NCBI GenBank assembly: GCA_049997955.1
Contig: JAEBDY010000001.1
Location: 124,001-188,000 of the forward strand
Length of the DNA: 64,000 nt
Reading direction: 5' to 3'
From: Umezawaea sp049997955
Lineage (GTDB): Bacteria > Actinomycetota > Actinomycetes > Mycobacteriales > Pseudonocardiaceae
Shown: positions 58,800-64,000 of the stretch, piece after piece
Layout: each line of letters starts with the position of its first letter
How positions within the stretch are numbered: the first letter of the stretch is position 1
The notes under the pieces: generated by a model
Told to the model about the DNA's origin: nothing
What the model saw: the letters and a program-made list of their open reading frames with translations, nothing else
The model's database searches: none
Made by a program: the position numbers and the translations under genes

Positions 58800-58889
58800 C
58801 GAATGAATGTACACGAGACTGTGGCTCTAAAACAATCTGCAAAGGAGCAGTACAAGTCAGTGAGATGACTCCGTTCAACCAAGGGGCCT

Positions 58890-59022
58890 CGCACCATCTC
58901 GTCGACCTGGCTCGCCCCAACCGCGCGTGTCAAGGGGGCTCATCCGTCCACACAGGACTGTGCGCTGGGTCGGCCCCCTTGACGCGTGTGGTTGCCCTCG
59001 GGGAGGTCGACGAGATGGTGCG
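58890..59022. repeat. Large inverted repeat, 133 bp
   Basis: Outer arms of 19 bp (58890-58908 with 59004-59022, CGCACCATCTCGTCGACCT) and inner arms of 11 bp (58929-58939 with 58973-58983, GTCAAGGGGGC) are perfect. Between them CAACC and GGTTG also pair imperfectly. The central loop is 33 nt. It may be a site for a replication or transfer protein, the ends of a small transposon, or a structured RNA. Confidence 0.65.
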
Positions 59023-59277
59023 TGCCCCGGCCCCCGCTGGTACGCGAGCGTCGACGTGGCCCCACCATCTCGGAGACCTGCCGCCCGGCGAGGGCATGTT
59101 CTGGAGCTGACTGATACTCACCGCGGCTTCCTCCGGGGGACGCTGGCCGTGCCTCCTCCGACGATGGCGAGCGGCGCCCTTCCTCACCTGGCCCGCCCGG
59201 ACGCCGCCAGGCGGCCTTGGGCGGGGCAGAGGGCTTGGGGTGTCGGTCTCCGTCGTCGGAACGGGCACCAACGGCCA

Positions 59278-59298
59278 GCGGCCCCCGGAGGGGGCCGC
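59278..59298 (-). terminator. Terminator of the leftward GntR operon
   Basis: GCGGCCCCC and GGGGGCCGC form a perfect 9-bp stem around GGA, 34 bp after the stop of the last leftward gene. Confidence 0.65.
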
Positions 59299-59332
59299 CT
59301 TGATGAAGAAAAGAAACTCTGAACACAGCAGC

Positions 59333-59617
59333 TCAGACGGGCGGAACGTTCTCGGCACGCTCCCGATGTAGCTGGCTCGCGGCCTTGAGCGCAGCTTGCA
59401 GAGCATCGGGCAGAGATGAATCGGCGAGTATGGCGTCGTAGGCTTCGCTGAGGCTCTGATGCGCCCGGATGAGCCTATCTCGCAGTTCCGATAGGTAGTC
59501 ATCGAATCCAGGCTTGCGAAGGTTCATCTCCGCATGGGTCACTTCGAGCTGTGCAGCCTCCCACCTTTGAAGAACTGTCATGGAGATTTTCTGCTCGGAC
59601 ACGGTTGCCTCTTTCAT
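59333..59617 (-). CDS. Small hypothetical protein of the element
   Basis: Protein of 94 residues, fully helical and charged (VLQRWEAAQLEVTHAEMNLRKP, LSELRDRLIRAHQSLSEAYDAIL), without motif or membrane helix. The ATG overlaps the stop of the YdcF-like gene (ATGA), so it belongs to that operon. Function unknown. Confidence 0.65.
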   Translation of the reverse strand: MKEATVSEQKISMTVLQRWEAAQLEVTHAEMNLRKPGFDDYLSELRDRLIRAHQSLSEAYDAILADSSLPDALQAALKAASQLHRERAENVPPV

Positions 59618-60273
59618 TTGACTAGCCTGCTTGTGTAGCCCGCTTCCGCGAGGCGCAAGTATGCCGATTCTACGTCGGCAGGAACTTCTTGTGGAATGGC
59701 ATATCCGGCGTCGGCGAACAGTGTGATCCGCTGAGTGTCACCCACCATCATGCTGATTACGAACTCAGCATCCCCGATCGCTTCTACGTACTCGTCAATG
59801 GGCGGACGGTGCGACGTGCACAGGATGTCCAGCTCTGGCCAAAGCTTCTTGCACGTGCTGTAGGAACGGCGTTCCTGGTAGGGCCGTGACATCAGGATAG
59901 CCGTCTGGACCTTAATGCCCTTGTCTTGCAGCAGCTTCCTGGTTAGATCGAAGTTCTCGGCCGTGTTGGTCGCCTGGGTTTCGACAAGAATTGCCTCATC
60001 CGGCACGCCGTGGTCCAACGCGTACTCGCGGTAGTGGATCGCCTCGCCTCGTGGAAAGCGCGCAATGGTCGTCGGTGCGTTCGCACCCGTGAAAATGAGC
60101 AATGGGTAGTAGCCGCCCTCGTACAGTTCGGCCGTACGCATTGCCACACCGATGTCGTGACTGCCTAGTCCGATCCCGATATCGGCAGGACGTACCTCGT
60201 GCTTCATGTCGTGGTAATCCCAGAGGGTTAGCACGTCGTCACGATGTTGCGACGGAATCATGGTCGTGGGCAA
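59614..60273 (-). CDS. YdcF/DUF218-family protein
   Basis: Protein of 219 residues of the YdcF-like (ElyC/SanA/YdcF) family, Rossmann-like fold. Visible marks are DIGIGLGSHDIGVAMRTAELYEGGYYPLLIFTGA, ETQATNTAENFDLTR and ILMSRPYQERRSY. Family members with known roles act in envelope synthesis; YdcF binds S-adenosylmethionine. No membrane anchor is present here, so it is cytoplasmic. TTG 60273 is chosen because AGGAAGG lies about 8 nt upstream; ATG 60261 is the alternative. It follows the GntR gene by 21 bp. Confidence 0.78.
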   Translation of the reverse strand: MPTTMIPSQHRDDVLTLWDYHDMKHEVRPADIGIGLGSHDIGVAMRTAELYEGGYYPLLIFTGANAPTTIARFPRGEAIHYREYALDHGVPDEAILVETQATNTAENFDLTRKLLQDKGIKVQTAILMSRPYQERRSYSTCKKLWPELDILCTSHRPPIDEYVEAIGDAEFVISMMVGDTQRITLFADAGYAIPQEVPADVESAYLRLAEAGYTSRLVK

Positions 60274-60294
60274 AGTGCTGGCCTTCCTGGTTCG

Positions 60295-61059
60295 TCAGTC
60301 CGGAATCGGGAAGCTGTAGGACCATTCGAAACGGCTTGCCGCGTGTACACCTCGGGCGAACTCGATCGGCACGCCGTCCTTCGTGTACGTGCGGCGCTTG
60401 AGGATCATCACCGGCTCACCGGCAGGCAGGTTCAGTTCCTCGATCTCGTCGGGTGTCGGCATCCGTGAGTGGAAGCTCTCAGTCATCCGGTCCGGCTCCA
60501 GGCCCTGCATGGTCAGCACGGCAAACCCACCACCTGGGGTAGCAGGTCCCGGAGTTGGGTCCACCAGCGGAGTTCCCGCGACGTGCTCAGGGTTGTAGTA
60601 GCTCGTCAGGGTGTGAGTAGGTGTGTCACCGTCCTTTACCAACCTGGCGCGTTCGTAGACCGTCACCCCCGGCACCAGCTGTAGTGCTTCGGCAATCTCG
60701 GGATCGGCCGTCACCATTCGGACTTTGTTGGTCTGGTCGGTCGGCTTCCATGCCCGGCCGGAGGCCTCACGGTCGGCGGCGAACGCGACCAGCCCGAACT
60801 TCCACTTGCTCTTGGCGTACCGCTCGACACCTTGGCGCTTCATGGCTGGCCTCGGGCGGACGACTGTGCCTCGGCGGCGGACGGCGTCCACCAGCCCTTC
60901 AGCCTCAAGCACCGACACCGCCTTGCGGACGGTGTTGATGTTGACGCTGTGCTGGTCCGCGATCTCTTCCTGCTTCGGCAGCGTGGTACCAGGCGGGTAC
61001 TCGCCTCGTTGGATCGCGTCGCGTAGGAAGCCTGCCAACTCCCGGTATCCGGTGATCAC
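60295..61059 (-). CDS. GntR-family regulator with UTRA domain
   Basis: Regulator of 254 residues: N-terminal winged helix (FLRDAIQRGEYPPGTTLPKQEEIADQHSVN) and C-terminal UTRA ligand-binding domain (VYERARLVKDGD, LKRRTYTKDGVPIEFARG). It is the first gene of the leftward operon and divergent from the element's rightward genes, like KorSA in pSAM2. Two operator copies flank the rightward promoter, so it probably represses transfer genes and may sense a small molecule. GTG start at 61059. Confidence 0.88.
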   Translation of the reverse strand: MITGYRELAGFLRDAIQRGEYPPGTTLPKQEEIADQHSVNINTVRKAVSVLEAEGLVDAVRRRGTVVRPRPAMKRQGVERYAKSKWKFGLVAFAADREASGRAWKPTDQTNKVRMVTADPEIAEALQLVPGVTVYERARLVKDGDTPTHTLTSYYNPEHVAGTPLVDPTPGPATPGGGFAVLTMQGLEPDRMTESFHSRMPTPDEIEELNLPAGEPVMILKRRTYTKDGVPIEFARGVHAASRFEWSYSFPIPD

Positions 61060-61122
61060 GTCACTCCTCGGTCGGTGCGGATAAGTCTATCTCTACCGTC
61101 TCCCACCTGCGAGAACAGAAAA

Positions 61123-61178
61123 TAGAACTATTTCTATTGACATCCTGGCGGCTGCGGAGTTCAATAGAGATAGTTCTA
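61123..61178 (+). promoter_or_regulatory. Rightward element promoter flanked by two GntR operators
   Basis: TTGACA at 61137-61142 and TTCAAT at 61160-61165 with a 17-bp spacer form a promoter. TAGAACTATTTCTA (61123-61136) lies directly upstream and TAGAGATAGTTCTA (61165-61178) directly downstream; the second is the reverse complement of the first with one change. Centres are 42 bp apart, four helix turns. A related half-copy (ATAAGTCTATCTCTA) lies at 61081-61095 on the side of the GntR gene. Confidence 0.75.
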
Positions 61179-61205
61179 ACAGGCTCGATCTCACGGAGGT
61201 AGGAC

Positions 61206-61571
61206 ATGCCGCTCAGCAACATCCCGGTCGTGCTGGAGGGCTACACGCTCCAGGTCACCGAGGAGCCCACGGTCAAGATGAAGATCGACGACAAGACCAA
61301 GGTGGAGTCTCCGGCTACGGCCTTCGACGGCTCCCGCCTCTTCACGGTGAAGTTGTTCGCGAAGCCCCCGGCCGGTCCCAGCGGCAAGCGTGGCAAGGGT
61401 GAGGAGATCGCCGTGACGCTGATGACCGATCCCGGTGACGATTTCCAGGAGGGTGACCCGGTGGACCTGGTCGACCCCACGGTGTCGATGTGGTCCAACG
61501 ACTTCGGCTCGGGTCTGTCCTTCCGGGCCATGGCTCTGGTCCCGCGTGTGCGTGCCGCGAAGGCCGCGTAG
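61206..61571 (+). CDS. Conserved element protein, first rightward gene
   Basis: Protein of 121 residues, beta-rich and without membrane segments (MPLSNIPVVLEGYTLQVTEEP, GEEIAVTLMTDPGDDFQEGDPVDLVDP). A strong GGAGGT lies before the ATG and the promoter is under the two operators. Proteins of this kind open the rightward operon in many AICEs; the size and beta pattern would suit a small nucleic-acid-binding fold, which is inference. Function unknown. Confidence 0.72.
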   Translation: MPLSNIPVVLEGYTLQVTEEPTVKMKIDDKTKVESPATAFDGSRLFTVKLFAKPPAGPSGKRGKGEEIAVTLMTDPGDDFQEGDPVDLVDPTVSMWSNDFGSGLSFRAMALVPRVRAAKAA

Positions 61572-61813
61572 CTCTCTCCCCGTTGGTCAGCCCTGCCCGG
61601 TCCAGGCCGGTAGCCCGTTTCGAGTCGGGCCAGGGCGCGCAGATCCCGTTCCGCCCGAGGTTGGTCGGCGGTCCGTTCAAGCCGGGCCGGAATGTGTGAT
61701 CCCGCTCCTTGTCAATTCCACAGTGGATACACCCATGCCTGAATCCGGCGCGTTTTCGTTGCTGCGCCGGGATTTCCGGTCATGCCAGGTCGACTCGTTG
61801 TGCCCTGGCGTGG

Positions 61814-61834
61814 CCGTGGATCCCGCATCCACGG
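61814..61834 (+). promoter_or_regulatory. Hairpin overlapping a ribosome binding site
   Basis: CCGTGGAT and ATCCACGG pair around CCCGC. The right arm ends in the first two G of GGAGG (61833-61837), the only Shine-Dalgarno site before the gene at 61854. Formation of the hairpin would reduce access to it. Confidence 0.4.
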
Positions 61835-61853
61835 AGGAAAGGCGTCACCAAGC

Positions 61854-62294
61854 ATGGACAAGGCTCACATCATCACCGGCCCCTCGGCCGTGTGGATCCG
61901 AACCCGGTTGGCGTCCACGGCGCGAACCCTCTGCGGCATCACCGACTATCAGGGCTCCGACACCGCCGACCTGCCCATCTGCGTCTTCTGCGAACGGTTA
62001 GCAGGGTGGGGCAAGCCCCAAGCGCACAAGGTCCCCTCGGGCAAGGCTCCCTCGCCCAACGCGCTCAACGCGGTAGCGAGTCAGGCCGCTACCGACCACG
62101 GCTACCTGCTGGCCCCGCTCGGCATCGAGGTGTGCCGACGGCTCGACCGCACGAGCGTGGAACGCGTCCCGGTCTGGGAGGCCGAAGCACTACACCACCT
62201 GATCCGCAACAAGCACGTCACCCGAGGTGGCCTCGTCGTGGTCACCCACTGCCGCAAACAGCGCCACATGTACGAAGTGGAAACCAAGCGGTGA
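61854..62294 (+). CDS. Element protein with CxxC pair
   Basis: Protein of 146 residues. CGITDY and ICVFCERLAGWG provide three Cys that could bind zinc with a later Cys/His (VTHCRKQRH). No known family is recognised; similar small Cys proteins lie between the regulator and the tra genes in AICEs. The stop overlaps the next start (GTGA). Shine-Dalgarno spacing is long (about 16 nt from GGAGG). Confidence 0.65.
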   Translation: MDKAHIITGPSAVWIRTRLASTARTLCGITDYQGSDTADLPICVFCERLAGWGKPQAHKVPSGKAPSPNALNAVASQAATDHGYLLAPLGIEVCRRLDRTSVERVPVWEAEALHHLIRNKHVTRGGLVVVTHCRKQRHMYEVETKR

Positions 62295-62686
62295 GCGAGG
62301 ACCTGTTCGGCAACGAGATCACCGCCATCGACACCTCACCCGCCGCGCCGTCCAAGCCCCGTCCGGTGGTCAACGACATGACGGCGGTCATGACCGTGCT
62401 CGGCCACGCGGTCGACGAGTTCGGCTACCTGCTCTCCGGTCCGTCCCGTCGGGTGATGCGCAAGACCGATAAGGACGTCATGAAGCCGGTCCCGATATGA
62501 GAGGCCAACCTGGTCCACCAGCTCATCGACGCAGGTCAGCTTACCCTCGGAGGTACCCACTTCATGCGCTGTGGCGCTGTCTCCGGTCACGCGCACTCCG
62601 TCCTGGTGCCCAAACCCACCCGCGCCCGACTCGGCCGGTGGCGTGTTCTGAAGGCCCCATCCTCCTGGACCGCCCGAACCGCTTGA
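62291..62686 (+). pseudogene. Element gene interrupted by an in-frame TGA
   Basis: GTG 62291 opens a frame with 69 codons up to TGA 62498-62500 (ending VMKPVPI). The same frame continues without another stop for 61 codons to TGA 62684-62686: EANLVHQLIDAGQLTLGG, then HAHSVLVPKPTRARLGRW. The second part has clear coding character and joins the first smoothly, as one 130-residue protein. Either a nonsense mutation (for example TGG to TGA), a small compensated rearrangement, or readthrough explains it. The first half alone may still be made. Confidence 0.7.
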
Positions 62687-62711
62687 CCCACAACGGAACG
62701 AGGAAGTGCTC

Positions 62712-62978
62712 GTGCAGATTCAAGTACTCAACTCTCGTGCCCAAGAGAAGTACGGCGAGTTCGTCCACGCGCTGAACTTCGCCCAGGAACAGCTCACCGA
62801 GCTGGACAAGCTGATCGCGAGGATGAGCGAGCGCAGGCTGCCGCCCGGAACGTGGCGCGTGGCCACCCCGGAGCAGCTCAAGGCCATGTACAAGACCGCG
62901 CTCGCGGACTTGGAAGCGCTCCAGGTGCAGGCCAAGAAGTACGAGACCGAACTGAAGTCCCGTGAGTGGAGGGTCTGA
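62712..62978 (+). CDS. Small coiled-coil element protein
   Basis: Protein of 88 residues, mostly helical with heptad-like pattern (FAQEQLTELDKLIARMSERRLP; LADLEALQVQAKKYETELKSRE) split by PPGTW. GTG 62712 has GAGGA 8 nt upstream; GTG 62706 is also in frame. It is followed after 3 bp by another small gene. No function is known. Confidence 0.65.
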   Translation: MQIQVLNSRAQEKYGEFVHALNFAQEQLTELDKLIARMSERRLPPGTWRVATPEQLKAMYKTALADLEALQVQAKKYETELKSREWRV

Positions 62979-62981
62979 CCC

Positions 62982-63194
62982 ATGTCGCACCAACTCGACA
63001 ACGCCATCGACGCCGTCAACAAGTCGATGAAGACCCTGCGCGAAGGCGTCAAGGACATCCCCGTCCGCCGTGAGGGCTTCAAGGGCCTGCACGACACCTT
63101 CGCCCGCTCGGTGGCCAGGTTGACCACCGAAATGTCCTACGCCCGTGCCCAGCTCTCCGAGGACAAGCCCGCGCGGTCACGTCGCCGCCGCTGA
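62982..63194 (+). CDS. Small basic element protein
   Basis: Protein of 70 residues, helical, ending in the basic tail PARSRRRR. DNAIDAVNKSMKTLREGVKD is amphipathic. It may pair with the preceding coiled-coil protein. No family is recognised. Confidence 0.62.
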   Translation: MSHQLDNAIDAVNKSMKTLREGVKDIPVRREGFKGLHDTFARSVARLTTEMSYARAQLSEDKPARSRRRR

Positions 63195-63221
63195 CCACTC
63201 ACCGCGGCTTCATCCCTTCTC

Positions 63222-63266
63222 GGCAACGGCCGATCGTCCAGAACCCCTGGATGGTCGGCCGTTGCC
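63222..63266 (+). terminator. Stem-loop before the transfer ATPase gene
   Basis: GGCAACGGCCGA (63222-63233) and TCGGCCGTTGCC (63255-63266) pair perfectly over 12 bp, and GTCCA/TGGAT partly extends the stem. It ends 36 bp before the next ATG. It can be an internal terminator or attenuator, or a binding site near traB. Confidence 0.6.
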
Positions 63267-63302
63267 CTGCCCCGGTCCCTCCGGACCAGGAAAGGACACA
63301 CG

Positions 63303-64000
63303 ATGTTCTCCCAGTCTCAAGGCAAGTCCCGTCGCTCTCCGGGTGCGGAATTCCGGGCGGCGGTCTGGATGGTCCGTCACCCCGGCTCGGTCGCCGCTCC
63401 CGCCGCGCTGGTCTCCTCGCTGGAGTACTTCGGCCCCACCCTCACCGGCTCCCTGGTCGGTGCCGCCGGAACCGGTGTAGGGGCGTGGTACCGGGGTCAC
63501 CCCGACACCTTCGACACCCTCGCCGCCCCCGTGCTGCGAGCTTGGCATCGCCGCTGGTTGGGCGCTTACCGTGGGCGCCGCTGGGCCGACCTGATGGCGG
63601 TGTGCGAGCTGACCAAGACTCACCCGCGCACCCTGCGCACGATGGTCCCTCGGGTGATGCGGGTGCGGTCCTGGTCGGCCTCGGTGGACACGGTCCGGAT
63701 CAAGATGGTCCCCGGACAGGCTCCCCGTGCCTGGGTGGCTCAGCTGGAGGAGATCGCCTCGACCCTCGGCGCGGTCCGTGTCGCCCTGGAAGCGTCCAAG
63801 CCCGGTGAGATCGTGCTGATCATCCAACGTGACGAGCCGTTCGACTTCGTCATCCCCTCGCCGGACATGCCCGAAACCGTCGAGGAGGTGGACCTGTCCG
63901 CGCTGTTCGTCGGTGAGGACGAACTCGGCCGCCCGTGGACCCAACCGCTCCTGGGCGGCCACACGGTGACTGCCGGGGCGACCGGGTCGGGCAAGAACTC
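63303..64000 (+). CDS. FtsK/SpoIIIE-family transfer ATPase (TraB-like), partial
   Basis: The first 232 residues are visible and the gene runs off the window. The N-terminal region includes a possible pair of membrane-associated segments (about 30-62: VAAPAALVSSLEYFGP, GSLVGAAGTGVGAWY), then a basic domain, and Walker A GATGSGKN at the very edge. AICE TraB proteins form hexameric pumps that move double-stranded plasmid or element DNA between mycelia. The ATG is preceded by AGGA. Confidence 0.85.
   Translation, partial: MFSQSQGKSRRSPGAEFRAAVWMVRHPGSVAAPAALVSSLEYFGPTLTGSLVGAAGTGVGAWYRGHPDTFDTLAAPVLRAWHRRWLGAYRGRRWADLMAVCELTKTHPRTLRTMVPRVMRVRSWSASVDTVRIKMVPGQAPRAWVAQLEEIASTLGAVRVALEASKPGEIVLIIQRDEPFDFVIPSPDMPETVEEVDLSALFVGEDELGRPWTQPLLGGHTVTAGATGSGKN

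Larger units (their letters stand above)
58815..59332. other. Non-coding region with inverted repeats inside the element
   Basis: The 518 bp between PIN-Mrr and a leftward small gene have no supported gene. Contents: a large inverted repeat at 58890-59022, another copy of its arm motif (ACCATCTCGGAGACCTG) near 59072, the 14-mer CTCACCGCGGCTTC at 59117-59130 that recurs at 63198-63211, and a hairpin at 59278-59298. Confidence 0.55.
57065..64000 (+). mobile_element. Integrative conjugative element of actinomycete (AICE) type, left part
   Basis: Evidence: a tRNA 3' fragment as left boundary, a sharp change in base composition, a GntR regulator divergent from small element genes, and an FtsK/TraB-type ATPase of the kind that moves double-stranded DNA in AICEs. 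Cargo at the left edge is a PIN-Mrr fusion. Replication, excision and integrase genes are expected to the right of the window, next to the intact tRNA. Confidence 0.75.

Noticed and set aside
58927..59502. Several open frames across the inverted-repeat region
   Set aside because: They run through the palindrome arms on both strands with Arg/Pro/Gly-rich products, as expected from GC-rich non-coding DNA.
61435..62001. 188-codon frame overlapping the first rightward element gene
   Set aside because: Shadow of the two real genes and the gap between them; a start at 61735 has no supporting site and no family.
1..64000. CRISPR array
   Set aside because: No set of regularly spaced identical repeats was seen; the repeats found are palindromes, coding dipeptide tracts or one duplication.

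Overview
The window is high-GC actinobacterial DNA. Mycothiol synthase (mshD), an atypical GlnR regulator, an RsiG-type anti-sigma factor, LytR-CpsA-Psr and DUF3073 proteins, a PPE/EspG cluster, frequent GTG starts and many leaderless-looking starts point to a filamentous actinomycete, most likely of the order Pseudonocardiales (Saccharothrix, Actinosynnema or Lentzea-like). The genus is inferred, not shown.

Layout. 1-3423: end of an unknown gene, then purF, purM and arfB. 3427-8812: a CitA/CitB-type two-component system divergent from a tripartite tricarboxylate transporter (tctCBA). 8858-22198: a myo-inositol region. mmsA and a LacI repressor read left. iolG, iolE, a sugar ABC transporter, iolC, an IolJ-like aldolase, iolB and iolD read right. 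Two GAGCGCTC palindromes lie in the divergent promoter, and an IS605-type tnpB element sits inside the operon. 22203-24216: a class-III-cyclase-like protein with a Crp/Fnr regulator. 24528-32813: ene-reductase, DUF3073, an MFS exporter, rsiG, a BKACE-type enzyme, ygfZ, a Fur-family regulator and pabC. 33259-37981: 5-oxoprolinase subunits, a tandem-repeat protein, nitrobindin with a 32-aa membrane peptide, and a sulfur operon (DUF4395-sseA-DUF1416) behind an unannotated Cys-containing leader peptide. 38047-40035: thioredoxin-like, LmeA-like and hydrolase genes in tight overlap. 40209-50352: glnR, mshD, a PHO box and pstSCAB, a PPE/EspG group, and phoU. 50432-56933: an LCP protein with a long repeat-rich cytoplasmic tail, a GGDEF diguanylate cyclase, a lipoprotein, dusB and sodC.

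From about 57065 to the right edge lies the left part of an integrative conjugative element (AICE type). Its left boundary is a 3' tRNA fragment. Its first gene is an AT-rich fusion of a PIN-like nuclease domain and an Mrr-type restriction endonuclease domain. A 518-bp non-coding stretch with a large inverted repeat follows, then a leftward GntR/YdcF operon, a divergent promoter flanked by two copies of a 14-bp operator, and a rightward series of small element genes, one interrupted by an in-frame TGA. The series ends in an FtsK/TraB-type transfer ATPase cut by the window edge.

The genes link into a few circuits: inositol uptake and catabolism under LacI, phosphate uptake (PHO box, Pst, PhoU), nitrogen control (GlnR), and c-di-GMP signalling (GGDEF protein and RsiG). 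The best candidates for under-described biology are the PIN-Mrr fusion at the element edge, the cyclase-like/Crp neighbourhood, the Cys leader peptide and the 32-aa membrane protein.
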